From Variovorax paradoxus (GTDB lineage: Bacteria; Pseudomonadota; Gammaproteobacteria; Burkholderiales; Burkholderiaceae_C), in contig NZ_LR743508.1 in NCBI RefSeq assembly GCF_902712855.1, forward strand, positions 620,001 to 684,000: DNA of 64,000 nucleotides, read 5' to 3'. The position numbers and the translations under genes are program-made. The notes beneath the pieces were generated by a model. That model was not told the DNA's origin. It made no database searches and saw only the letters and a program-made list of their open reading frames with translations. Position 1 is the first letter of the stretch. Each line of letters opens with the position of its first letter. Positions 27,223 to 35,418 of the stretch are shown piece after piece.

Positions 27223-28206
27223 TCACTCCACCTTCACGTTCGCGCTCTTCACCAGCTTGACCCAGAACCTGCCGTCCTCGGCGAGGAAGCTGCCGAACTG
27301 CTCCGGAGACTCGGAGACCGACACCTCGGTGCCATCGCGCGCCAGAGAAGCCTTGACAGACGGCTGCTGCATGGCGGCGATGGTGGCGTCGTAGACCTTG
27401 CGCACGATGGCCGGCGGTGTGCCGGCCGGCACGAACATGCCGTACCAGAACTCGAGGTTGTAGTCGGGCAGGCCGGCTTCCCGCATGCCCGGCAGCCCGG
27501 GCACCAGCGGCGAACGCTCGCGCGTGCTCACCGCGAGCGCGCGCAGCCGTCCGCCGCTGACCATCGGCAGCACCGACGGCGAGGTGCCGAAGGTCAGCTG
27601 GGTGTCGCCGGCCAGCACCGACTGGATGGCCAGGCTGCCGCCGCGAAACGGGATGTGCGTCATCTCCGTGCCCGTCACCTGGCTGAACAGCGCCGCGCCC
27701 AGGTGCGGCGCGGAGCCGTTGCCCGAGGTGGAGTAGTTGAGCTTGCCGGGGTCCTTCTTCGCGGCGGCGACGAGGTCGGCCACCGAGTGGATGCCCGTGG
27801 ACGCATTCACCGCGAGCACCAGCGGCGAGGTCGTGATCCTGGTCACGGGAAGGAGGTCGCGCGGCGTGTAGCTGAGCTTCGGGTTCAACGCCGGGTTGAC
27901 CGAGATGCTGCTCGGGCTGGCGATCAGCAGCGTGTAGCCGTCGGGCGCCGCATGCGCCACGATGTCTGCCGCGATGCTCGAGCCGTTGCCCGGCTTGTTG
28001 TCGACCACCACCGGCTGGCCGAGCGCCTTGCCGAAAGCGTCGCTCATCGCGCGGGCCACGTAGTCGGCAGCGCCGCCCGGCGCGAATCCGATCACCAGGC
28101 GCACCGGCTTGCTGGGGTAGGGCGCGGGCTGCGCGATGGCCGCGCAGCCCGCAACGCCGAACGCTGCGGCGGCAACGGACCGGACGAGGCTTCTTCTGGA
28201 AATCAT
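27223..28206 (-). CDS. Bug/TctC-family periplasmic binding protein
   Basis: The protein has 327 residues. The signal peptide MISRRSLVRSVAAAAFGVAGCAAIAQ is followed by the mature start PAPYPSKPVRLVIGFAPGGAADYVARAM. It then shows VVDNKPGNGSSIAADIVAHAAPDGYTLLI, NYSTSGNGSAPHLGAALF and THIPFRGGSLAIQSVLAGDTQLTFG. Fourth gene of the minus-strand catabolic operon, 39 bases behind the quinone oxidoreductase. Position suggests that it captures the operon's growth substrate, likely a carboxylate that is then activated by the CoA-transferase. Confidence 0.93.
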   Translation of the reverse strand: MISRRSLVRSVAAAAFGVAGCAAIAQPAPYPSKPVRLVIGFAPGGAADYVARAMSDAFGKALGQPVVVDNKPGNGSSIAADIVAHAAPDGYTLLIASPSSISVNPALNPKLSYTPRDLLPVTRITTSPLVLAVNASTGIHSVADLVAAAKKDPGKLNYSTSGNGSAPHLGAALFSQVTGTEMTHIPFRGGSLAIQSVLAGDTQLTFGTSPSVLPMVSGGRLRALAVSTRERSPLVPGLPGMREAGLPDYNLEFWYGMFVPAGTPPAIVRKVYDATIAAMQQPSVKASLARDGTEVSVSESPEQFGSFLAEDGRFWVKLVKSANVKVE

Positions 28207-28245
28207 GGTCTTGTCTCCTTGTTGTCGTTCGCCGCGGCGGCCGGC

Positions 28246-29232
28246 TCAGTCCGAACCCGGCATGCGCAATACGATCTTTCCGACATGGCCGCCGGCTTCC
28301 ATGCGCGCCTTGGCCTGTGCGAGGTCTCCGAAGCCGAAGACCTCGTCGACCTGCGGACGGATGCGCCCCGTGGCGAAGTGCGGCACCACGTCGGCGACGA
28401 ACCCGGGCACCGCCGCCGCGCGCTGCGCCTTGCTGCGCAGCTTGTTCGAAACGCCGAACAGCGTGAGCCGCTTCGCATGCAGCGCCGCGAGGTCGAGGTC
28501 GGCATGCACCACGCCGTCGACATAGCCGACGGTGGCCAGCCGGCCTTCGAAGGCCATGCAGCGGATGTTCTCCGCGAACACCGTGCCGCCGACCGTGTTG
28601 ACGACGAGATTGGCGCCGAGCCCGTCGGTGGCGTTGATCACCGCGCTCGCGAAGTCGGGCTCGCGGCTGGCCAGTGCCACGTCGAGGCCCAGCGGTGCCA
28701 GCCGCGCGAGCTTGCCTGCCGAGCCCGAAGTGCCGATGACCTTCGCGCCGAGGCTCTTCGCTAGCTGCAGCGAGGCCACGCCCACGCCGGACGACACGCC
28801 GTTGACCAGCAGCCATTCGCCGGCGCGCAGGCGGCCCTGCAGCACCAGCATGTCGTAGGCCACGAGGAAGGTCAGCGGAATGCTCGCCGCTTCTTCCCAC
28901 GAGAGCTTCGGCGGCGCCGCCATGGCCTCGGCTTCTTCCATCAGCGCCTGCTCGGCGAACGCCCCTGCGCAGCGGCCCATGACGCAGTCGCCCACCTTGA
29001 AGCGCGTGACATCGGCGCCCACCGCCACGACTTCGCCCGCGCCTTCGCCGCCGATCGCCTTCCAGCTGCCGGGTTCGCCGTGCAGGCCGTGCGCGGCCAG
29101 GAATTCGCCGCGATTCAGCGATGCCGCGCGCATGCGCACCAGCAGCTGCGTTGCGCCGGGCTGCGGCACGTCGGACGTGCGCAGTTCCAGCACGCTCGAC
29201 GACCCGCTCATCTGCATCCAGTAGGCCTGCAT
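28246..29232 (-). CDS. Zinc-independent quinone oxidoreductase-type MDR dehydrogenase
   Basis: The 328-residue protein is of the medium-chain dehydrogenase/reductase superfamily. It has the GroES-like N-terminus (TQLLVRMRAASLNRGEFLAAHGLHGEPG...GGEGAGEVVAVGADVTRFKVGDCVMG) and the NADP-binding motif GVSSGVGVASLQLAKSLGAKVIGTSGSAGK. The structural zinc cysteines of alcohol dehydrogenases are absent, pointing to the quinone reductase/enoyl reductase branch. It lies 16 bases after the crotonase gene and probably performs a redox step on an acyl-CoA or related intermediate. Confidence 0.9.
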   Translation of the reverse strand: MQAYWMQMSGSSSVLELRTSDVPQPGATQLLVRMRAASLNRGEFLAAHGLHGEPGSWKAIGGEGAGEVVAVGADVTRFKVGDCVMGRCAGAFAEQALMEEAEAMAAPPKLSWEEAASIPLTFLVAYDMLVLQGRLRAGEWLLVNGVSSGVGVASLQLAKSLGAKVIGTSGSAGKLARLAPLGLDVALASREPDFASAVINATDGLGANLVVNTVGGTVFAENIRCMAFEGRLATVGYVDGVVHADLDLAALHAKRLTLFGVSNKLRSKAQRAAAVPGFVADVVPHFATGRIRPQVDEVFGFGDLAQAKARMEAGGHVGKIVLRMPGSD

Positions 29233-29248
29233 GGTGTGTCGCTCCTTC

Positions 29249-30058
29249 TCAGCGGCCGGTGAAGACCGGCTTGCGTTTCTGCATGAAGGCGGTGCGGCCC
29301 TCGGTGTAGTCGGCGCTCTCGAAGCAGCCGCGGATCAGCGAGGTGCACAGCGCCATGTCGAGCTCGGGCGAGGGCTTGAGGATCTCGCGCGTGATGGCCT
29401 TCGCCGCGGCGATCGTCAGCGGTGCGTTGTCGGCCATGGCGCCGGTGTACTCGGCCAGCAGCGCATCGAGACCGTCGGCCGTGGCCACGCGCGAAATCAG
29501 CCCGAGCGCCCTGGCCTCGGCCGCGTCGATGCGGCGTGCGGTGAAGAACAGGTCCTTGGCCACGCCGGGCCCGACCAGGTCGACCAGGTTCTTCATGGCC
29601 GAGTAGCGGTAGCCCAGGCCCAGCCGCGCCGCGGGAATCGCGAACACCGCATCGTCCGATGCGATGCGGATGTCGCAGGCGATCGCCACGTTCACGCCGC
29701 CGCCGATGCAGTAGCCGCGGATGCAGGCGAGCGTGGGCTTGGGAAAGTCGGCAATGCCGGTCAGCGCCTCTTCGGCCATCGCCTCGTAGCGCGTGACGGC
29801 CTCGCGCGCAGCGCGCATGTCCTCGAACTGCGAGATGTCCGCGCCGGACACGAAAGCCTTCTCGCCGGCGCCCGAGAACACCACCAGCCGCACCCGGTCG
29901 TCGCCTCGGGCCTTCGCGAGCAGCGGCGGCACCGCCTCCCACATGTCGACCGACAGCGCGTTGTGCCGCGCCGGGTTGTTGAAGCGGACGTGCAGCGTGC
30001 TGGCGTCGAGCCAGGCCTGCACGCGTTCGGTGCCGGTTGCGTAGTCGGTGTTGCGCAT
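29249..30058 (-). CDS. Crotonase-superfamily protein (enoyl-CoA hydratase/isomerase-like)
   Basis: The 269-residue protein has the crotonase fold: FSGAGEKAFVSGADISQF supplies the oxyanion-hole loop and IRGYCIGGGVNVAIACDIRIAS the CoA-binding turn. The two catalytic glutamates of classical hydratases (GGGcEL and QPE) are replaced by Asn in GGGVNV and Ala in IPAARLG, so simple enoyl-CoA hydration is unlikely. Isomerase, hydrolase, lyase or decarboxylase activity is possible. Its start overlaps the stop of the CoA-transferase (TGATG), so the two are coupled. Confidence 0.9.
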   Translation of the reverse strand: MRNTDYATGTERVQAWLDASTLHVRFNNPARHNALSVDMWEAVPPLLAKARGDDRVRLVVFSGAGEKAFVSGADISQFEDMRAAREAVTRYEAMAEEALTGIADFPKPTLACIRGYCIGGGVNVAIACDIRIASDDAVFAIPAARLGLGYRYSAMKNLVDLVGPGVAKDLFFTARRIDAAEARALGLISRVATADGLDALLAEYTGAMADNAPLTIAAAKAITREILKPSPELDMALCTSLIRGCFESADYTEGRTAFMQKRKPVFTGR

Positions 30059-31248
30059 CAGAAGACTCCGTTCGATTTCATGCGGTCCAGCTCGTCGGCG
30101 CCCAGGCCGAGTTCGCGCAGCACCTCTTCGGTGTGCTCGCCGCGGCGCGGGGCGGCGCGCGCGATGGTGCTGGGCGTGCGTTCGAGCTGCACCGGCTGGC
30201 CGACCAGCCGCTGCTCGCCGAGGCGCGCCGAGACCACGCGCTTGACCATGCCGAGGTGCGCCAGCTGAGGTTCCTCGAAGACTTCGCGCATGTCGCTGAT
30301 CAGGCCGCAGGCCACGCCGCCTTCGTTGAACTGCCGGATCCAGTGGCTGCGGTCGTGCGCCGCGAGCCGCGCATCGATCTCCGCGTTGAGCGCGTCGCGG
30401 TTCACCGAGCGCGAGGGTTTGTCGTGGTAGCGCGGATCGTCGATCCACTCGGGGGCGCCGAGGATGTTGCAGAAGCGCTCCCAGATCTTGGAGCCGAACA
30501 CCGCGATGTTGAGGTAGCCGTCGCGCGCCTTGTAGACGCCCGTCGGAATGCTCGTCGGATGGAAGTTGCCCGCCTGGGTGCCGACTTCGCCGTCGATCAG
30601 GAAGCGCGAGGTCTGGAAGTCCATCATGCTGACCATCGCCTCGAGCAGCGAGGTGTGCAGCCACTGGCCGCGGCCCGAGGCCTCGCGCTCGAGCAGGGCC
30701 ACCAGGATGCCCTGCGCCGCGAAGATGCCCGCGCACAGGTCGGCGATCGGGATGCCCACGCGCACCGGCCCGTCGCCGGGCAGGCCGGTGACCGACATCA
30801 GGCCTCCCATGCCCTGCGCGATCTGGTCGAAGCCGGGGCGTGAAGCCAGTGGGCCGGTCTGGCCGAAGCCCGAGATGCTGGCGTAGACCAGGCCGGGGTT
30901 GTCGGCGCTCAGGCTTTCGTAGTCGATGCCGAGCCGGTACTTCACATCGGGCCTGAAGTTCTCGACGACCACGTCGGCGCCTGCGATCAGCCGCCTGAGC
31001 GTGGCGATGCCCTCGTCCTGCTTCAGGTTGAGCGTGATCGAGCGCTTGTTGCGGTGCGTGTACTGGTAGTCGGAGCCGTCCTGGCCGCCGAGCGTGTCGT
31101 CGCCGCGCATGTGCTCGGGCATCTGCACCTGCACCACGTCGGCGCCCCAGTCGGCGAGCTGGCGGCAGGCCGTAGGGCCTGCACGCACCTGGGTGAGGTC
31201 GATCACGCGAAAGCGGGAAAGTGCGGCGGAAGCGGGCAGGTGAGGCAT
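30058..31248 (-). CDS. CaiB/BaiF-type (class III) CoA-transferase
   Basis: The product is about 396 residues from the start MPHLPASAALSRFRVIDLTQVRAGPTACRQLADWGADVVQV. Class III signatures are GDDTLGGQDGSDYQYTHRNKRSITLNLK, ADVVVENFRPDVKYRLGIDYESL and YASISGFGQTGPLASRPGFDQIAQGMGGLMSVTG, with the catalytic Asp probably in VGIPIADLCAG. It transfers CoA from a donor such as succinyl-CoA to a carboxylic acid. A start at 31296 would overlap the operator region, so I prefer 31248. It opens the five-gene operon and diverges from a second GntR gene. Confidence 0.93.
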   Translation of the reverse strand: MPHLPASAALSRFRVIDLTQVRAGPTACRQLADWGADVVQVQMPEHMRGDDTLGGQDGSDYQYTHRNKRSITLNLKQDEGIATLRRLIAGADVVVENFRPDVKYRLGIDYESLSADNPGLVYASISGFGQTGPLASRPGFDQIAQGMGGLMSVTGLPGDGPVRVGIPIADLCAGIFAAQGILVALLEREASGRGQWLHTSLLEAMVSMMDFQTSRFLIDGEVGTQAGNFHPTSIPTGVYKARDGYLNIAVFGSKIWERFCNILGAPEWIDDPRYHDKPSRSVNRDALNAEIDARLAAHDRSHWIRQFNEGGVACGLISDMREVFEEPQLAHLGMVKRVVSARLGEQRLVGQPVQLERTPSTIARAAPRRGEHTEEVLRELGLGADELDRMKSNGVF

Positions 31249-31293
31249 GGGAACGAGGGGCGATAGGGTCGTGGATTCTTCGTCTTCACCGCT

Positions 31294-31332
31294 CAAAGTG
31301 TCAACACTTCATGTATTCGGGTAAACACTTTG
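31294..31332. promoter_or_regulatory. GntR-type operator candidate in the divergent promoter region
   Basis: AAGTGTCAACACTT (31296-31309) has 6-bp inverted arms around two bases, and CAAAGTG (31294-31300) recurs inverted as CACTTTG (31326-31332). The cluster lies between the CoA-transferase operon and the GntR gene at 31388, and is probably bound by one of the two GntR proteins. Confidence 0.55.
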
Positions 31333-31387
31333 AAGATAAATCCAAGCAATCCGTATACGATTCGCCGGTTTCCCGAAGGACTCGACG

Positions 31388-32143
31388 ATGCTGCCCTGGC
31401 TCTCCGACGAAGCTTGCGACCCACCCGGAACCCTGCATGGCGCGCCGCTCGCGAAGGTGGTGCGCGACGACATGCTGGGCATGATCCTGCGCGGCGAGCT
31501 GCGCCCGGGCCAGCGCATCAACGAACCCGACATGGCCTCGCGCCTCGGCATCTCGCGCGTGCCGGTGCGCGAAGCGCTGCGCGAACTCGAAAGCACCGGA
31601 CTCGTGGTGGCGCGCAAGCACGCGGGGGTTTTCGTGCACGAGCCCGACGCGCGCGAGATCCTTGAGCTCTACGAGATGCGCGGCATGCTCGACGGCTTCG
31701 CCGGCCGACGTGCGGCGCGGCTGCCGGACGCGCAGCGCACTGCGCTGGCGGACCTGCTCGATGAATCCATCGCGCAGATGAAGGCCGCGTTCGCCGCGCA
31801 CGACGTGCAGCTCTACTACCGCGAGAACCTGCGCTTCCACTGGGCCATCGTGCAGGCCGCCGGCAACCGCGCGATGGCGAACACCTACCGCAGCGTGGTG
31901 CAGAAGCTCCACCTCTCGCGCCTGAAGAACCTGTCGCAGGACACGGGCATGCGCGCCTCGATCGCCGAGCACGAGCGGATCTCCCGCGCGCTGCGCAAGG
32001 GCGACATCGCGCGGTGCGAAGACCTCATGGCGCGCCATGTGGGCGACGCCTACGACCGTTTGCAGAGCCTCGAGACGAAAAGCCAACAAGGAGACAGTCC
32101 ATGCAACGCCGCACCTTCACGCTCGCGCTTCCCGCCGCCCTGA
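31388..32143 (+). CDS. GntR-family regulator, FCD domain
   Basis: The 251-residue protein has a winged helix (DDMLGMILRGELRPGQRINEPDMASRLGISRVPVREALRELESTGLVVARKHAGVFV) followed by a helical FCD domain (ILELYEMRGMLDGFAGRRAA...ENLRFHWAIVQAAGNRAMANTYRSVVQ). The 3' end overlaps the following Bug gene by 43 bases in another frame, so the last residues (CNAAPSRSRFPPP) are constrained by both proteins, and translation is coupled. It diverges from the CoA-transferase operon and heads the plus-strand Bug-MmgE/PrpD-binding-protein-hydrolase series; it likely regulates one or both. Confidence 0.92.
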   Translation: MLPWLSDEACDPPGTLHGAPLAKVVRDDMLGMILRGELRPGQRINEPDMASRLGISRVPVREALRELESTGLVVARKHAGVFVHEPDAREILELYEMRGMLDGFAGRRAARLPDAQRTALADLLDESIAQMKAAFAAHDVQLYYRENLRFHWAIVQAAGNRAMANTYRSVVQKLHLSRLKNLSQDTGMRASIAEHERISRALRKGDIARCEDLMARHVGDAYDRLQSLETKSQQGDSPCNAAPSRSRFPPP

Positions 32144-33072
32144 TCGGGGTCCACCGGCTGGCCAGCGCACAGCCCTTTCCCAGCAAGCCGATTCGCTACA
32201 TCGTGCCGGTGGCCGCCGGCGGCGGCAGCGACATGGTGGGCCGCACCGTCACCGAGCGATGGGGGCGGCTGCTCAACCAGACGATCGTGGTCGACAACCA
32301 GGGCGGCGGTGGCGGGGTGATCGCCGCGCAGAGCACCTCGCGCGCGCCGGCCGACGGCTACACGCTCATGCAGGGCTACGTCGCCACGCACGGCACCAGC
32401 CCCGCCACGCGCAAGCTGCCCTACGACGCGGTCAAGGACTTCACGCCGATCGGCATGATCGGCGCCACGCCCAACGTGCTCGTGATCAACGCCGACGTGC
32501 CCGCCCGGGACTTCAAGGAGTTCCTCGCCTACCTGCGCGCGAACCCCGGCAAGGTGAGCTACGGCTCGGCCGGACCCGGCTCGCTCACGCACCTGACGAT
32601 GGAGCTGTTCAAGCAGGTCGAGGACGTGCAGATGACGCACGTGCCGTATCGCGGCGTGGCGCCGGCATTCAACGACCTCATGGGCGGGCAGACGCAGGCC
32701 ATGTTCCCCGGCCTGGCTGCGGCGGTGCCGCACATCAAGTCGGGCCGCGCGCGGCCGCTCGCCGTCACCGGCAAGGCGCGCCATCCGCAGCTCAAGGACA
32801 CGCCCACGCTCGAGGAACTCGGCCTGCGCGGCTTCGACGCGGTGCAGTGGTACGGCGTGGTCGGGCCGGCCGGCATGCCCGCCGACGTGGTGCGGCAGCT
32901 CAACGAGACGCTCAACACCGTGCTCAAGGCACCCGACCTCAGCGAGAAGCTCGCCATCGAGGCGGTCGAGCCGATGCCGATGAGCGCGGCGGAGTTCGGC
33001 GCGTACGTGCGCGCGGACATCGAGCGCTGGACCAGGCTGGCTCGCGAGCGAAAGATCCAGCTGGACGCCTGA
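32101..33072 (+). CDS. Bug/TctC-family periplasmic binding protein
   Basis: The protein has 323 residues. The signal peptide MQRRTFTLALPAALIGVHRLASAQ precedes PFPSKPIRYIVPVAAGGGSDMVGR. Family signatures are VVDNQGGGGGVIAAQ, RAPADGYTLMQGY, YGSAGPGSLTHLTMELF and THVPYRGVAPAFNDLMGGQTQAMF. The start overlaps the GntR gene and has AAGGAG upstream. A 67-base pyrimidine-rich gap separates it from the MmgE/PrpD gene, which is probably its functional partner. Confidence 0.93.
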   Translation: MQRRTFTLALPAALIGVHRLASAQPFPSKPIRYIVPVAAGGGSDMVGRTVTERWGRLLNQTIVVDNQGGGGGVIAAQSTSRAPADGYTLMQGYVATHGTSPATRKLPYDAVKDFTPIGMIGATPNVLVINADVPARDFKEFLAYLRANPGKVSYGSAGPGSLTHLTMELFKQVEDVQMTHVPYRGVAPAFNDLMGGQTQAMFPGLAAAVPHIKSGRARPLAVTGKARHPQLKDTPTLEELGLRGFDAVQWYGVVGPAGMPADVVRQLNETLNTVLKAPDLSEKLAIEAVEPMPMSAAEFGAYVRADIERWTRLARERKIQLDA

Positions 33073-33092
33073 GCCCTTCCTCTCTCCATAAA

Positions 33093-33120
33093 TCCTCTCT
33101 CTCTTTCTTCCTTCCTTCTC
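33093..33120 (+). repeat. Polypyrimidine tract in an intergenic leader
   Basis: Twenty-eight consecutive C/T bases (TCCTCTCTCTCTTTCTTCC...) lie between the Bug stop (33072) and the MmgE/PrpD start (33140). The only purines from 33074 to 33125 are five A bases in two short clusters plus the AA at 33121-33122. Such a C-rich, unstructured RNA is typical of Rho loading sites, but this is inference. Confidence 0.5.
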
Positions 33121-33139
33121 AATCCAGAGCATCTTCTTC

Positions 33140-34510
33140 ATGGCACGCAACACCCAGGTCCCCGCAGACCACAACGCCCCTCCCATCACCCGCATCCTGG
33201 CCGACCACGTCGCCGGCCACGCCTCGCGCGGATGGAGCGACGAGGTCGACCACGAGGCGCACCGCACCCTGCTGAACTGGCTGGGCTGCGCGGTGGGCGC
33301 GGCGCGGCACGAGGCGGTGGAGGCAGCGCTGGCCGCGGTGCAGGTGCTGCAGCCGGCACCGCAGGCCACCATCCTCGGCCGTGCGGAGAAGGTCGACATC
33401 GCCAGCGCCGCGATGCTCAACGGCATCAGCTCGCACACTTTCGACTTCGACGACACGCATCTCAAGACCATCATCCATCCGGCCGGGCCGGTGGCCTCCG
33501 CGATCCTCGCGCTGGCCGAGCACACCGGCGCCAGCGGGCGGGCGCTGCTCGATGCACTGGTGCTGGGCATCGACGTCGCATGCCGGCTCGGCAACACCGT
33601 GTATCCCGAGCACTACGACCGGGGCTGGCACATCACCGGCACCACCGGCATGTTCGGCGCCGCGGCGGGCTGCGCGCGGCTGCTCGGACTGGATGCCGGG
33701 CGCACCGCGATGGCGCTGGGCATCGCGGCGTCGCAACCGGTCGGCCTGCGCGAGCAGTTCGGCACCATGACCAAGCCTTTCCATCCGGGCGGCGCCGCGC
33801 GCGCCGGGCTGATGGCTGCGCTGATGGCGAAGCATGGCTTCACCGCAAGCCCGAAGGCCATCGAGGCGCCGCGCGGCTGGGCGCAGGTGGTGTCGACGAA
33901 ACACGCATGGAACGAGGTGACCGACCAGCTCGGCGAACGCTTCGAGATCTCGTTCAACAGCTACAAGCCCTTCGCCTGCGGCATCGTGATCCATCCGAGC
34001 ATCGATGCCTGCGTGCAGCTGCGCGAGCGCGGCGTGCATGCCGATCAGGTCGAGCGCATCGAGCTCAAGGTGCATTCGCTGGTGCTCGAGCTCACCGGCA
34101 AGAAGGAGCCGGCCGACGGCCTGAGCGCCAAGTTCAGCGTGTACCACGGCTGCGCCGCAGGCCTGCTGTTCGGCCGTGCCGCGGAAGAGGAGTTCGATGA
34201 CGCGATCGTGAACCGCCCCGATGTCGTCGCGCTGCGCCGCAAGGTGGTGGCCACCGTGGACGACCGCATCGACGAGGCCAGTGCCGACGTGATCGCGGTG
34301 CTCGCCGACGGACGGCGCGAGCATGTGTTCGTCGAACATGCGATCGGCTCGCTGCAGCGGCCCATGAGCGACACCGACCTGGAGCGCAAGTTCCACGGCC
34401 TGTCCGACGGCATCCTGGGCATGTCGAAGACCGACGCGCTGCTCGAGGCCTGCTGGGACCTCGGCAAGGCCGCCGATGTTCGCGCGCTGACAGGGCTTGC
34501 ACGGCCATGA
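33140..34510 (+). CDS. MmgE/PrpD-family protein
   Basis: The 456-residue protein contains the family opening (DEVDHEAHRTLLNWLGCAVGAARHEAVEAAL), the signature MLNGISSHTFDFDDTHLKTIIHPAGPVASAILALAE and HITGTTGMFGAAAGCARLLGLD. Members include cofactor-free 2-methylcitrate dehydratase PrpD, cis-aconitate decarboxylase and iminodisuccinate epimerase. It is distant from the acnD/prpF cluster at 9.9-13.7 kb and sits between a Bug and a solute-binding protein, so another di- or tricarboxylate is its likelier substrate. The start at 33140 has only a weak ribosome site after the pyrimidine tract. Confidence 0.9.
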   Translation: MARNTQVPADHNAPPITRILADHVAGHASRGWSDEVDHEAHRTLLNWLGCAVGAARHEAVEAALAAVQVLQPAPQATILGRAEKVDIASAAMLNGISSHTFDFDDTHLKTIIHPAGPVASAILALAEHTGASGRALLDALVLGIDVACRLGNTVYPEHYDRGWHITGTTGMFGAAAGCARLLGLDAGRTAMALGIAASQPVGLREQFGTMTKPFHPGGAARAGLMAALMAKHGFTASPKAIEAPRGWAQVVSTKHAWNEVTDQLGERFEISFNSYKPFACGIVIHPSIDACVQLRERGVHADQVERIELKVHSLVLELTGKKEPADGLSAKFSVYHGCAAGLLFGRAAEEEFDDAIVNRPDVVALRRKVVATVDDRIDEASADVIAVLADGRREHVFVEHAIGSLQRPMSDTDLERKFHGLSDGILGMSKTDALLEACWDLGKAADVRALTGLARP

Positions 34511-34563
34511 GTTCCGCACGGACCACCCCGGCAGCCGATACGGAACATGCAAAGGAGCACGCC

Positions 34564-35379
34564 ATGCACGACAGGCTGACGCGCCGGACTTTCTGCGCCG
34601 CGGGCGCGCTCGCGCTCGGCGGCTGCGCCGCTTCGGGCCGAAGTGCACGCGCCGACCCGAAGGCCGCCATCGGCGAACTCGCGTCGACTGGCAAGCTGCG
34701 CGCGGCCATCAACCTCGGCAATCCGATCCTTGCGTCGCGCAGCGCATCGGGAGAACTGCGCGGCGTGTCGGTGGACCTGGTAAGCGAGGCCGCGCGTCGC
34801 CTCGGCGTGCCGCTCGAGCTGGTGCCATTCAATTCCGCTGGCACGGTCGTGGAGGCCGTGAAGGCACGCCAGGTCGACCTGGCCTTCGTCGCCATCGATC
34901 CGGTGCGCGCGGCCGACATGGACTACACCGCACCCTACGTGATCATCGAGGGCGCGTACCTGGTGCGCGAGGCCTCGGCGCTGCGGCGCAACGAAGACGT
35001 GGACCGCGCGGGCACGCGCGTGGTGGTGGGCCGCGGCAGCGCCTACGACCTGTTCCTCACACGCGAGATCAAGGCGGCCACGCTGGTGCGCGCGCCCACG
35101 TCGCCCGCGGTGACCGACATGTTCCTGGCGCAGAACCTCGACGTCGCGGCCGGCGTGCGGCAACAGCTCGAGGCCGATGCCCGCCGCGTCGGCGGCGTGC
35201 GCATGCTGCCCGGCCGCTTCATGGTCATCGAGCAGGCCATGGGGGTGCCGAAGGGCCGCACCGCCGCGCAGGCCTGGCTGAGCGGCTACATCGAGGAGAT
35301 GAAGGCCTCGGGCTTCGTGGCGCAGGCACTGGTGCGCCATGGCATCGAGGGCGCCGCCGTGGCGCCCGCGCGCGCCTGA
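34564..35379 (+). CDS. Family 3 solute-binding protein (ABC transporter type)
   Basis: The 271-residue protein starts at 34564 with AAAGGAG upstream; an ATG at 34507 is possible but would lengthen the N-terminus before the signal. The signal peptide MHDRLTRRTFCAAGALALGGCAAS includes a twin-arginine-like RRTF and a lipobox-like LGGC, so it may be lipid-anchored. The domain includes LASTGKLRAAINLGNPILASRSASGELRGVSVDLVSEAARRLGVP and VEAVKARQVDLAFVAIDPVRAADMDYTAPYV. No permease or ATPase is nearby. It probably belongs to the GntR-controlled plus-strand series. Confidence 0.88.
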   Translation: MHDRLTRRTFCAAGALALGGCAASGRSARADPKAAIGELASTGKLRAAINLGNPILASRSASGELRGVSVDLVSEAARRLGVPLELVPFNSAGTVVEAVKARQVDLAFVAIDPVRAADMDYTAPYVIIEGAYLVREASALRRNEDVDRAGTRVVVGRGSAYDLFLTREIKAATLVRAPTSPAVTDMFLAQNLDVAAGVRQQLEADARRVGGVRMLPGRFMVIEQAMGVPKGRTAAQAWLSGYIEEMKASGFVAQALVRHGIEGAAVAPARA

Positions 35380-35418
35380 GGACGCAATGGTTTTCCCACC
35401 ACGCAAGAGAGGAGTTCC

